Of a DNA stretch of 64,000 nt, positions 10,178 through 21,758 are shown one piece after another; the first letter of the stretch is position 1, and every line of letters starts with the position of its first letter. Origin of the DNA: Botryotinia globosa (lineage: Eukaryota; Ascomycota; Leotiomycetes; Helotiales; Sclerotiniaceae); contig RCSZ01000008.1 in the NCBI GenBank assembly GCA_014898425.1, positions 817,501-881,500 on the forward strand, in the 5' to 3' direction. Below the pieces are notes generated by a model. It did not search any database and was not told where the DNA came from. It saw only the letters and a list, made by a program, of their open reading frames with translations. A program made the position numbers and the translations under genes.

Positions 10178-12511
10178 ATGAGCAACCGCAAGCCCACTAA
10201 GAAGACTGAGGGTTCCATTGCTTCAAAAAGAAGTGGCCATAAGATCATTATTGGAATTGATTATGGTACAACATATTCAGGTATGGAAATCAAACCTCAC
10301 ATTGTTCTTCTCTAACATCAATACAGGCGTCAGCTATGTGACCACAGATAAAGCTGGCCTAGAGGATATTACCATCGTGTCTCCATGGCCTGGAGATCCT
10401 CATGTGTCCTGGAAGACTCCAACAAGAATTGCGTATAGCCAGGAAAATTCAAAGATCAAAAACAACAAGTGGGGATTTCAGGTTACCTCGAAGATGAAGT
10501 CTTACTCATGGACAAAACTTTTGCTTGATAATAATGCTGCTGCGATGGAGCATGACGACCCATCACTCACTAGTTTGGCAGGTAGTGGCATGCTACAATT
10601 ACCTCCATTTCGAGATGCAGCAGGTGTTTGTGAAGACTATTTGCACGAAGTATACACCCACGTATCAGGTATATTGCGGGAACAAATGACCGATCTGACC
10701 TTTGAAAACACTCCCATGGAATGCTGGGTAGCTTTGCCCGCTGTGTGGTCAGAAGAGGCCAAAGATGCTACCTTGAAAGCTGCAAGAAACGCTGGTTTTT
10801 GGGAGAGATCAGGAGACGAAATTTATACCATTGCCGAGCCTGAAGCTGCAGCAATCGCAACCTTGAAGGAATACGCTAAATCAGATTCATTCAATTCAGT
10901 CTCCGTAAGTCTAAGTACGCGTACCTTGGCGGAAGATACTAACGAACTCAGTGCAATGAGAATATACTTATATGTGACTGTGGTGGAGGAACTGTCGACA
11001 TTACCACGTACACAATCATTCAGGTGCAGCCATACCTCATCTTCGACGAATTATGTGTTGGCATCGGTAGGTCACCTGTTTCCAACTTGACAAAATCAAT
11101 CTTTGATAACTGAATTTTAACGTTTTGGACAGGTGGAAAATGTGGTTCAACAAACATTGATCGAAATCTACACCTTTTGCTCTCCAAACGCTTTGGGTCA
11201 GCATATAATGATCTGCCATTTGATCAAAAAGGTCCAGGGAGTAGATTTATGACGGCCTTCGAAACATTGAAGCGGGATTTTGGACGCAACGATGAGAGAG
11301 AAGTAGGAGAGCTGGGCCCTCTCAATCTTGATGTTCAAGATTCCGATCATTACGACACGGAAGATCGACTTGTTTTGCTCAGCTAGTAAGAATCGTGTGT
11401 CTGTTCAGAAGTCTTTCATATTACTAACAGAATTCTAGCGAAGATATGGAGCACTTGTTCGATCCCGTTATTGCAGAAATTACGAGCCTGGTTGGAAAGC
11501 AAGTGAAGGCAGCAAAGACAGCCAAAGATGCCAAAATTAACGTATGTTTGGATTCCAATAATGAACAGGATTGAAGAATCCTTTACTAATATCTATGATG
11601 CTCTAGCGTATCATCCTAGTCGGAGGCTTTGGAGAGTCACCACACCTCAATAAACAGTTGAAAAAGTGGTGCAGGCAAAATGGCAACATAATTTTGATGC
11701 GCCCTTTGCACCCGTAAGCTTCAATCAACATGAATTTCCAGTCTGTTTCTATGCTAATTCTTTCTGAAGACAATCGGCTGTTGTGCGTGGCGCTGCTTTG
11801 CGTGGGTTGGAAGGAATTGCGCCGCGGGCCAAGCAGCTTCGTCGTCATTACGGTATCTGCTTGGGTTTGCCTTTTAGAGAAGGTATAGACTCTGAAGAAG
11901 ACTCATACATTGATCCCTGGAACGACGAGAAGATGTGCGGCCAGCGAATGCGATGGCTGATATTAAAGGTAAGCCTCTTCACGAGTTGATATCCAATCAC
12001 CCTGTATACTAGATGATGATTCTCGGAATGCAAGAGACATTCTGTGGGCTCTTGAGTAGCACTAGATAGCAAATTTGTTTTAATAGGTCTTGCTAACAAA
12101 GAAATTGCAGGGCACTGAAATAACCAAGGATACCTCTGGAATTACTAATCTTTGCCACGGGTATACACCTGGAATGGATCTGGTCTTTACTTGCACCTTA
12201 TATGCTTGTGTAGCAGAAGACCCCCCCGAATATCGAAATGATCCTCGTATGTTGGCCCCGTTCACGAAAGAGAACTTGATTGACAAAGTATAGGGATCGA
12301 GGCAGTTGGTCTTATCTGTTCAGCTGTAGGTAAAGATGTTGATCTTGGTCAATTTACTATGAAAAATTACAATGATAGACTTCATCGTTGGGTGCATAAG
12401 GTTTCATTTCAAGAACAAATCATCTTCGGTGGTAAGGGAGACAACCTTACATTTAGATGTCTGATGGGAGATGAGGAGATCGGCAAGTCGGTCATGAAAT
12501 TTGATCGTTGA
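10178..12511 (+). CDS. Hsp70-like ATPase-domain protein (fungal divergent clade)
   Basis: Nine exons: 10178-10280, 10327-10904, 10952-11066, 11133-11385, 11439-11541, 11607-11713, 11770-11968, 12111-12246 and 12294-12511, giving 603 residues. The actin-like nucleotide-binding fold is clear: phosphate-1 loop GIDYGTTYSGV at residues 26-36, EPEAAA, phosphate-2 loop CDCGGGTVDITTYT, and the adenosine motif LVGGFGESPHL. The C-terminal part is short and unlike canonical Hsp70 substrate-binding domains, and there is no EEVD tail. Such divergent Hsp70 relatives are multigene in filamentous fungi, with mostly unknown roles. The penultimate intron (12247-12293, 47 nt) contains an in-frame reading that would end at 12293; I preferred splicing because it continues with well-formed coding sequence. 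Confidence 0.85.
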
Positions 12512-14621
12512 AGGGAAGACGACTTTCAATGATAAAATCACAACCATGCGAAATCGTAATATTCTTGCTTTCGCGAACATTTGTTCAGCCTTGTTTTCTC
12601 TATTCTTCAAGGGAAACACCCCACTCATAATTAGTTTTAGATTTCAGTCCACTTTGAGGTGGCTGATTTCTTCAAACACCGGGGCAAGTAACTAGTACTG
12701 TGTTGAATTTTACAAAATGACAAGCTATTCAACTAATTTGATCTCTCCGAGTGATGATAAAGACCTGCTAGCATGTGAAAACTCCAGCCCCTGAAAAGCA
12801 AACCGAGGTATAACACACATCCAAATCCAAGTCGTCCAGCACACAAGCGCACCAGCGTTTATCTTGAAGTCCAAGAAACAGAATCGAATTGTAGAGCATC
12901 ATTTTATTGTGTATCCCAAGATCAATACATGTTCCCAAACCTATAAAGTTCTCCTTCTCATCAAACACACCGGAGACAGCATACATCCTTCTAAAAACTT
13001 TCTCTTTTCAATGTCCATTTCTTTCACATGCGAGGATTACAACAGTCCAATAGCAATACCACAACATTTTCAGTTCTGGGATTCAGTGATTCAAGATATC
13101 AAATTATGTTCACTGCATGTTTTTCGAATTTTCGCACCTGGCATCCAGTTAGCTATTCCGTAACTTTTAACATCAACCACATCTGCCCGTGTGTAATGTC
13201 CAGAACTAGCCGCATTGCTCAATCATTCACGGGCTTCAAATGCGGTATATACATGAGAGAGGGCATGAGCATCACTATTGTTTAGAATGAGAGAAAGAGT
13301 TTGATTTTCACACGCGAAGACACTATCATTGTATTTTTCATCGCGGACTCGGATACTATCCATTCATTCTTCAAAGCCTCTATATCCATCATGAATTCGC
13401 TAAATCAAATGCCAGTATCCTAATAAACAGACCATATTTCTCTCAAGTTCTCCCAAATTCCATAAGCCGATGTTCTGAATGAACAAGTATTCCATACAGG
13501 ATGTGGTTTCCCAATTACTTTTATCGAAAGCATCCAGTAGGATCTGCAATAGCACTTCAAAGTTAAAATACCTATAGCAGAGTATGGACAAATGAACTAT
13601 GATATCTCTCGAAGGTGGAATTATGTTCAATCTATTCCGAGTTCTGTGCACAAGTACCGAAGTTTGAGTTGATCAGTTCTCAGTGGAAGCAAAGGTCATG
13701 AGAAACGGATTAGAAAGCAAGTATCTTCATCCGCTCGATTTTCCATGCCCAATCTCACGATTATCCGCTCTCTAGGGGAATTTCGGTTCCAGGAGGATCT
13801 GACTTTCGACGGCTGGACATAGAGTTCTAAGCGAGAAGCAGTCATCTCAACCTTCTCGTTCTCCCCTTGAAAAGCTGTCAGGATATGGTCATCTCATATA
13901 ATTTAAGAGTGTTCGTGATGCTCTCCCACAAATTGCGACAGTAACGTTTACCCCTCGCCTCCAAGTCTGGACATGAAGTTGGTAGGAACTAATGTCAAAG
14001 CTGCCTCAATCCTGTATAAGAACAAAAGTAAAGCTCTAATTACATGTCCATCAAACATCGGGAGATATTAATGGTGAAATATATTGTCGAGAATGTGCTG
14101 CAAACTTCTTACAATAAAATAAGCCCTGTATGCGACAAAGCTTTTGATACAGAGTTCCTCCAACTCTTTACAATCTCACATTACTTCCGTCATTTTCTCT
14201 GACTGATCAAAGTCACCATTGAAAGACCTTACTGACATAATTCGATTTCTGCGTCATGGGTGGAGCGATGAAAGAAAGTATATTATTGTTATGATTAAAA
14301 ACTTTCCTGAACTCTGCTTTGATGTACGAACTTTAAATTATATATTAACCACCACAGGCCCTGCCGTAAACCTGATCTCGGGAGACTTTCAATTACCACA
14401 TCGATATTATTGTCTTTTCCAGCCCGAAGCCGCTCTTCGTCGGCTCTATTCTTTCACCGTCTAGGTTACTTGAATCTCTGAGCAAATGATGAATTCGTCT
14501 GTAGCGTTCAGCACCAGGCCACGCTCATTCTCAGGTGTAGATTCCTGAAAGACGCTAGAGTTCTCATACGATTGCTCCCGCATACGTCTCTACCATTCAG
14601 ATTATTTAGATTGCTCGACCA
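12512..14621. other. Intergenic region, no gene recognised
   Basis: About 2.1 kb between the Hsp70-like gene and the homeobox/C2H2 gene (convergent). Several frames of 60-100 codons occur on both strands (for example 12864-13163 and 13028-13285 on plus), but none has a recognisable motif or sensible splice pattern. Base composition is AT-rich like other intergenic parts. Confidence 0.45.
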
Positions 14622-16526
14622 TTAGATATATCCACCATAATTATCACCTTCCACCCCGAAATCTACGTGCTTAATATCTACCCAAGAAGATTCCCCATGG
14701 AAGACGCCGCCATGCCTGTTCAAAGGATTCTTTCTCGGAGACTCGTTCAACATATCTCGTGTTACTTTTACTGCACGGGATTCACAGATGGGCCAAGTCT
14801 GCGGTACGGAATTATGAGGGGATCTTTTAGCTAATCTTCTCGCCTCTTCGGCCAGACTCTGTGGCGTGCCCTCTCGATACTCTAATTTGCGCTGCAACAT
14901 CAGAGCGTCATTATCTGACCATGTACAGGATTTGTCATTGTGACCAACGACTGTGTTCCAAGCAGTCAATACATCCCATTCTCTAGGTTGTTTGAGCAAG
15001 CCTTTGATTACATTCGTCAATGACCATTGTGATACGTCAAGACCTTGCTTTTCGTAGTGCTCGGCAATATGGTCAAGTCTTGCTGTTTGAGGTTAGTAAA
15101 AATCAGTTTCGTGAGCCCAAATTATTCGAAATCCATTTCGTCAACTAGCCCAATTACACACAAATAAATAGAAAGGTAGGAAAACTAGATCACTATCACA
15201 GATGGAGATGGAGATGAAGATGTGACTTACTATCCCAAGTGAAAAAGCAACCACCACAGAAGCCGCAGCCCCAAGCCTTCTTTTCGGGCAAATCTTGATG
15301 CCAGGCTTCCCATCCAGTGGACCCTTCCGATAAAGCATGATATTTCTTCAAATGATCCCTTAACTTGTCCTTCCTGGGATGACTCCTCTCAGACAAAGGT
15401 TTACTCCAGCAATTTTGAAATCGGTGTTTATTAATGATATGGCCAGCCATCCCATTGCGATTTCCGTCAGAGTGATTGCATAACATGCAATACCAAATAT
15501 TAAGTGCCTGAAAAGTGGGCTCTTGAGACATACAGTACCACAGTTTCTGTTGCTCGCACTTTGTCTGTTCGTGTCTTTTCCAGTCGCCCTTAGCACCTTT
15601 ACGTTCGAATAGCTGACCGCATTTAGTACAGCTATATCTTGAAAACTTTTGAGGTATATCCGGTAGTTTCTTAGAATTGAGGTTTGTATTTGATTTGCGT
15701 CTCAATCTTGCGGTTGAACGGGGGATAGATTCCAAGCTGCGGTGTCGAGGAATGAACTCGCTTGTGTCGAGATCATCAGCTAATTTGTGTTGTAGGTTCG
15801 AAACTGAAGGAGATTTGGTTGGCTGTATAACCTGATGGTGCTGGAAACTCTGGGCTGCGTTAGTTGGGCCTGATTCAAGGGCTTCGTCCACGGAGAAAAG
15901 CGTTGATGTAGTGCCCCAAGTACACCCGGATGATCTGTTTGAAGTGCGCTTACTCCCATAACCTGATGATATCGATGATATTGAATCGCTATCGGAGGAT
16001 ATCATAGTATCTGAGTGGAGGAGATTATTCTCTGTCGACTGGTCGCACCAAATTTTGTTGGGGTGAAAATCCATCAGATCAGTGGAGGGGGTTCCATGCA
16101 AATCATAACATGATTGTTCGAGGGGAGACCAATCAGCAAGACCGGAAAAAACTGCATCGAAGTATTGCATGTCGTTGCCCACTGGAATGGGTGTCAAGTC
16201 TGAAAAATCGAGGTGTGAAAGTGTGGAATTGCGGCTTTCAGAACCATACGCGTCAATCTCAGGAGGCAACCCAACTTCTTCTTCAGACGTAATTATAATA
16301 TTTGGGCCTAATTTCAACTATTAGAAACCTTTTCCGCACCAGATAGAAGGATGTTTTACTTACGAGTGTTCTCTTGACTCGTCCACCAACGATCTATTTG
16401 TTCTTGCTGTAGACCTGTCTCGCTCATTAAAAAAGCCATGAAGCCATCTCGAGGCCTGCCCAGGTTATTTGAAGCCCAACTTTTCAAGGTATTCTCCTGA
16501 TTATCTGTCAGCGGTAACATGTTCAT
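14622..16526 (-). CDS. Homeobox-like plus C2H2 zinc-finger transcription factor
   Basis: Exons on the minus strand: 16364-16526, 15231-16307 and 14622-15082, giving 566 residues. Residues 1-55 contain a homeodomain-like helix pattern ending in TGLQQEQIDRWWTSQ (compare helix 3 'WF.N'). A serine-rich low-complexity stretch follows (SSDSDSISSISSGYGSK). The zinc-finger part starts with YSCTKCGQLFERKGAKGDWKRHEQTKC and continues with several Cys/His pairs (CMLCNHSDGN..GHIINKH; CGFCGGCFFTWD..HIAEHY). The first intron acceptor at 16308 was chosen because it gives R-P-N-I-I-I in frame. An upstream ATG at 16643 would add 39 residues. The architecture matches fungal homeobox and C2H2 regulators; targets are unknown. 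Confidence 0.85.
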
Positions 16527-17537
16527 AGCGGCTAGCGTGGCCAATATCTGAGTCGTGTGCTCTGTAGTGAGGGATAGCCATATATAGATATTATTCTGGC
16601 CCCATATAAAGTTGACAATGTTATGTTTGAAGACCTGCATCAATTCTGAGCCTAAACTTGTGATTGATCGCCACCGTCTATGTATGTATGTACTTTGGAC
16701 TCAGATCCATGCAGTTCGTAGGGCAAAGCGAGAGGGCTAATAGCTGTGTAGTTTCGAAACAATGCGCCCTCTTAAGGAACTCTCCCTGCATGATTATCTG
16801 CTTGTATAATATCAAGATCGGTAAGGATAAGCTATGATACCGGGGTGTGTGTGGGTAGCCATTCTCGCCATTTAATGTTTTGTCGAGTGTGGCTGGATCT
16901 GAAACACGATACGTTCCAAAATAATGCGGCGAGAATGGAATTACTTCACTTGATTTGATCGTCTTGAAACAAAATGCTAGATGAGATGCCCTTTTCGGGT
17001 TCGTCTTGTGTTTTACAATTCATACCGTTCGATCTAATGTTTATCCATTTGGCGGGGGACGACGGTGCATGCGGCAACAATCTCACAAATGGAGCTACAA
17101 ACCGCCTTGCAAGTAGCTTGAAAAAAGTACAGTATGAAGATAAATAAAAGAATCATTGTGTAGGACTGGACCGAATTGATGGTACCCTTACGTCATCGCT
17201 CTTCTATCTGGTCCACCAATCAAATCCCCTATCACGTGGTAAATTGACCAAACTTCGTTTTGTTGCACGTCTGAAAAATTGTTCACCTTTCTCAACTACA
17301 TCTCTCAATTTGGGGACAAAATTATTAAAAATTGTATCGACTGGGAATAAGAGCACTTTTCGGACTTTATTCCCGGCCGTGTCAAATCGTAATTTTTTGG
17401 TATCCGGGTTAAAAAGTGGTGGTGGGTGTGTCTCGCTCATAAGCTCAACCAACCAGCCGGTCTCGATAATTATAAGATCTACCCCTCATTTCACCACAAC
17501 ACAACGTCTGCCACAAAAATTAATACACGGAATTAAG
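16527..17537. promoter_or_regulatory. Divergent promoter region, homeobox/C2H2 gene and OTU gene
   Basis: About 1 kb between the two start codons. It has no credible gene; the open frame upstream of the OTU start lacks an ATG and family similarity. Both 5' UTRs and promoters must be here. Confidence 0.45.
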
Positions 17538-18449
17538 ATGGAGAGCTTCGAGGATATGCAAAGTCGGCATCGTAAGGAGCAAAAAGACCTGCAAGGACGT
17601 ATAACACAAAAGAAGAAAGGCGCATCGAAGAAGACTCGCAAAGGTGTTAACAACGAATGTGAGGAACTGGAACGACAATTGAAGGAACGGCAAGCTCAAG
17701 AGATAGCATCTTTGAATGGTGATAATGTTCCAGATATCGATGATGTTCCAGAGCTTGACGAGGAAGCTTCAGAAGCTTCAGCGAATGCGACTGACGCAAA
17801 TGGTGTCAACAATATTACCGACTCTTTAGATGAATCCACAATTGCGGAAACAACACAATCTGAATCAGGACCGCCTAAAAAACGCAATCGACAGAAGGAA
17901 AGGCTTGCACGAAGAGCAGCAGAACAAGAAGCTGCTGTTGAGGAAGCTAAAAAAGAAGTCGCGAATATGCCTGATGAAAAAGAAGTAGAGAGGAAACGAA
18001 TGCAGGAGGAATTCGCCTCGAGAAATTTACAGGAGAAACAAATCAGGCCTGATGGACATTGCCTTTTCTCTGCCATAGCCGATCAATTATCACAAGTTGG
18101 AATACCTCTTGGAGCCGAAGCAGAAGGATTGAAGGACGATCAGCGCTACAAAGTGGTCCGCAAAGCCGCCGCAACATATATCGAAGGACACCCAGATGAT
18201 TTTGTTCCATTTCTAGACGAACCTCTCGAGGATTATATTCACAAAATTAGAGATACTGCGGAATGGGGTGGTCATTTGGAACTTCTTGCTCTCGCAAAGA
18301 CATACAACGTTGAGATTTGTGTTCTACAAAACGGAGCTGCCCAGAAGATTGAGCCTGGAACAAACAAACCCGAGACGATTCATCTGGCATACTATCGACA
18401 CGGATTTGGATTGGGCGAACACTATAACTCCCTTCGGAGAGCACCATAA
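17538..18449 (+). CDS. OTU-domain deubiquitinase (OTUD6/Otu2 type)
   Basis: Cysteine protease cleaving ubiquitin chains. A single exon of 303 residues. The N-terminal half is charged coiled coil (KEQKDLQGRITQKKK; RQKERLARRAAEQEAAVEEAKKE) as in OTUD6/Otu2 proteins, which associate with ribosomes. The OTU domain starts near residue 165; catalytic Asp and Cys lie in RPDGHCLFSAI (D172, C175), and the catalytic His is in GLGEHYNS (about H295). The frame is open upstream to 17244, but the ATG at 17538 gives the usual N-terminus and follows a Pu-rich leader (aattaagATGG). Confidence 0.93.
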   Translation: MESFEDMQSRHRKEQKDLQGRITQKKKGASKKTRKGVNNECEELERQLKERQAQEIASLNGDNVPDIDDVPELDEEASEASANATDANGVNNITDSLDESTIAETTQSESGPPKKRNRQKERLARRAAEQEAAVEEAKKEVANMPDEKEVERKRMQEEFASRNLQEKQIRPDGHCLFSAIADQLSQVGIPLGAEAEGLKDDQRYKVVRKAAATYIEGHPDDFVPFLDEPLEDYIHKIRDTAEWGGHLELLALAKTYNVEICVLQNGAAQKIEPGTNKPETIHLAYYRHGFGLGEHYNSLRRAP

Positions 18450-18505
18450 AAAACCATAACCAAGGGACACTTGAGTTCTTATTCTAATCATAGGCGGGAC
18501 TCTAT

Positions 18506-19431
18506 CTAGTGCGACCAAACACTGACCCAATCATTTATCTTGCCATCTGCATCATATCCACCCCTGTTGGTTCTTTGGGGGTGAAAGTGTGCGATACGTC
18601 GAAGGCCATTCTTGTGTGGTAGGCCAAGTTTCTCAACTTCTAACTCACAGCCCTCCTCAGTATATGGCAATACTTCACCTGGACGAGACAAATGACCTTC
18701 ATAAATTCTTGGAGGCATAGCCCATGGCGGTCCTCCAATTGATGGAGATTTGGTAGTGGGGAATTCGAGACAGATAAGTCTTCCTTCTGGAGATAGAAGC
18801 TCATGATATCGTTTAGACCATGCAGGCCTTAGACTAGGAGGTAATGCACAACCAAACTTTCTCAAGATTTAGTATTCATGACCATAATAAACTCAAAAAA
18901 TTACATACCGTGTAATCATAGATCAAATCAAAGCTTTTCTCTCCATTGACGACTGTCAAGAAATCATCCTTGAAAAAGTCTCCGGCTATCCACGTAACAT
19001 TCCCTTTCTCGATTCCGGCTTTCGGTTCATACAGACCTTTCCCATCTTTCTCCTTCTCGGTGTCCTTAGCACCCTGCAAACCTGTCTCGGAAATATCCAG
19101 CCCATAAGCATCATAACCCATAGCACTTAACAGCAAAACATCATATCCCTTTCCACATCCCGCTACCAAGGCTTTCTTCCTTGAGCCATCGGCTTTCTTC
19201 GAAGCTAGATCTTCCCGCTCATTTAGGATATCGATCAGTGCTGGATTAGGTGTTTCGTTGTCCCATGGAATCACATTATCTTTCCAGAGCTGATCCCATT
19301 TCTCGCCGTGCTGAGATGGATCTTGACCTTCGAATTGGGCTTTAAGGAGAGCGCGTGTTTCTGATTGTTTAGTGCCATTTCGATTTTTCATGAAAGCTCG
19401 ACTTACCGGACAAACTGAGTTCTGGTGCCAT
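18506..19431 (-). CDS. Thiopurine/thiol S-methyltransferase family protein
   Basis: SAM-dependent methyltransferase acting on small thiols or halides. Exons on the minus strand: 19407-19431, 18909-19360 and 18506-18856, giving 275 residues. The first exon encodes only MAPELSLS plus one base; a 46-nt intron joins it in frame to ETRALLKAQFEG. The W-rich substrate block (KWDQLWKDNVIPWD), SAM motif I (ALVAGCGKGYDVLLL) and the acidic motif II (YGLDIS) are all present, as are YDYTFGCALPPSLRPAW and GRLICLEFP. The last intron uses an AAG acceptor (18857-18858), needed to give YDYT-FGCAL. The next gene is divergent, about 690 bp away. Confidence 0.9.
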
Positions 19432-20120
19432 GTTTATTCTCTTTCTTTCACTGTTCTTCCTTATTTGATACTAATGTTATAGTCTTATATATAATATGTT
19501 TCTTCAATAGAAAACTGCGACGTGGGGTGAAAAAGTTTTCCGGTCACTCAGATATTAACATCTAAAAAAACGATGACGAGAACATGCATCGATACCGAGG
19601 TAGCCGGTACCTCGTATAGCGTGTGGTGGGGTCATTTGTGGCAACTGTGGCGCTAATAAGTACTGCAGGTGGCGGGCAGGTGGGCAGGGGGTAGGGTTAG
19701 GTAAGCAGCTGGAGAGCTTAGGTACCCTGCCGGGCTCTTAGTCAGGCCGAGGCTCAGGCAACCTTAACCCCAGATCCATGGATACCTACCGTTGATTAAT
19801 ACGTCTGTCTGGGAGTGAGAGTGCAAATACAAAGGGGAAATACATACACTCTCTCTTTCAAGGCTCTACAATTGTTCCAATTCATATAATCACAATCACT
19901 CTCATCCATGGATACCTTTGTATTGTCAGGTAACCCATCACATAACCATGTATGATTTGATATAGTGTAGAAAAAGCATCACCCTGGCACCATGCACAAA
20001 TATCCGTCGAAACCTCGGCACGATAAAAGATGTGGTTCCTCTCGACCTCCTCGTTCACCAACTTCAAATCATTCTCTTCCTTATTCTTCGCAAGATATCA
20101 CTTCATAATCTTTAACAATC
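19432..20120. promoter_or_regulatory. Divergent promoter region with a small palindrome
   Basis: Lies between the methyltransferase and the RhlG-like dehydrogenase. A perfect inverted repeat, CGAGGTA-gccgg-TACCTCG, occurs at about 19597-19615. The middle is GC-richer than most intergenic DNA here (ggtggcgggcaggtgggcag). No gene seen. Confidence 0.4.
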
Positions 20121-21024
20121 ATGGATGCTGCGAATCTTTTTAACGTCAAGGTAATGAATCAAACTCTCTCCTTCAGTAATACATACACTCACAAATTGAA
20201 TAGGACAAAGTCGTTCTTGTTACCGGCGGCGCAAAGGGAATCGGACGAATGATATCCGAAGGCTTCGTCACAAATGGAGCCAAAGTCTATATCTCATCCC
20301 GCGATGCCAAAGCCTGCGAAGAAGCCTGCAAGGAATTGAATGCGCTAGGTAGGTGCCTCAACATGCCTCCATTCGTGCGACACAACCAAACTAACACTTC
20401 TTTCCTACAGGCAAAGGTTCCGCACACGCCATCCCAGCCGACTTTTACAAACTCGAAGATTGCAAACGCATGGTCGATGAATTACAAAAGAAAGAATCGA
20501 AATTACATATCTTAGTCAATAATTCTGGAAGTAATTGGGGAGCTCCTTATGCGGAATTCCCTGATGCGGCATGGACGAGAGTTTTGACTCTTAATCTCAC
20601 AAGAGTCTTTACTCTTACTCAAGCACTTACTCCTCTGATGGAAGCAGCTTCTACCCCCGAGGATCCAGCACGTATCATCAACATCGGCTCCGTAGATGGA
20701 ATTCGTGTCCCTTCTCTCGAAACCTTTTCATACTCGGCTAGTAAAGCAGGATTACATCAATTAAGCAGAGTTCTCGCGAATCATCTAGGGAAGAGAAATA
20801 TCACGAGTAATGTCCTTGCATGTGGACCATTTGAAAGTAAAATGATGGCAGCTACGCTTAAGAATTTCAAAAACGAAATTGTGAGTGGGATCCCGTTGGG
20901 GAGAATTGGAAGTAAGGAGGATGTCGCAGGTGCTTGTTTGTTCTTGGCTAGTAAAGCGGGGAGTTATGTTAATGGGGCGACGATCCCGTTGGATGGAGGG
21001 AGTCTGGTGGGGAGTAAGTTGTAG
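20121..21024 (+). CDS. Short-chain dehydrogenase/reductase, RhlG-like
   Basis: NAD(P)(H)-dependent oxidoreductase resembling RhlG / 3-oxoacyl-ACP reductase. Exons 20121-20150, 20204-20348 and 20411-21024 give 262 residues. The coenzyme motif TGGAKGIG is at residues 17-24, NNSG follows at about 96, and the catalytic residues are S152 (NIGSVDG), Y166 and K170 (YSASK). The C-terminal block LPLDGG-like (IPLDGGSLVG) is typical. Both introns are about 55-60 nt with proper ends. The substrate cannot be told from sequence. No organelle signal is visible. Confidence 0.92.
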
Positions 21025-21758
21025 ATTTTTGTGGGGAAGAGGAACTATATCATTGTAAGATTACATTTTACTTTTGGAAACATATCAAGCTACGTTAAGA
21101 ATATTAGCATATTTTCGTCTGAGTGGAAGGAATAAGATATCGCGTATTTTCGTCTAATGTTATAGGTTGAGATTTTTAGCATCATTATTGTGCAGTCAAG
21201 TTTTGGACAACGTAGACAGTCAACAGAAATTTCTCAATTGCTCGAGTGAATAAAAAGATCCACTTAGATATATTAACCTCTATATTATACTGAGAGTTTT
21301 TGCGGAAATCTATAGAAATTCATTATACATGCGTTGTACATTGGTACCAGGAGTAATCAGGAGCATTAGAAAACCAGGCGATATGAGAGATACATGATCA
21401 TATGGATCAATAACTGTCAATATATACATAAACAATCTGTGAAGAAATATATGTTGACAGCAACCATATACTGATGTACTCGGATAGACGCCATCAAAAG
21501 AATTGAGATAAGCCCACCCTCTTTCGTTTTGGGATGGAGGGTAGGTATCAATACTTCACGGCCGCGCGGCTTGTGTTCCTTTAATGCGTACGAGAATATC
21601 TTTTCGCAACTATTGGTGAGAGGGCACATCTATCTTAGATCTATTGCTCATTCTACCGTTCTGAGCCTCTAATGACTATGTATCTAAGCATACATTATTT
21701 TCTTGTGATTTTTCTATTCTAGTACAATTCTTTCGCCAACTCGCACACCGGGACTTCC
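21025..21758. other. Intergenic region
   Basis: AT-rich, about 730 bp, between the RhlG-like gene and the decayed regulator (convergent). Contains a duplicated phrase 'cgtattttcgtct' near 21110-21160. No gene seen. Confidence 0.45.

Noticed and set aside
12247..12293. Ending the Hsp70-like gene at the in-frame TAG at 12291-12293
   Set aside because: Splicing out these 47 nt continues a good coding frame of 72 codons to 12511, so an intron is likelier.
17244..17537. In-frame upstream extension of the OTU protein that could be a targeting peptide
   Set aside because: It starts at a TTG, lacks an ATG and shows no similarity to family N-termini; the ATG at 17538 fits.
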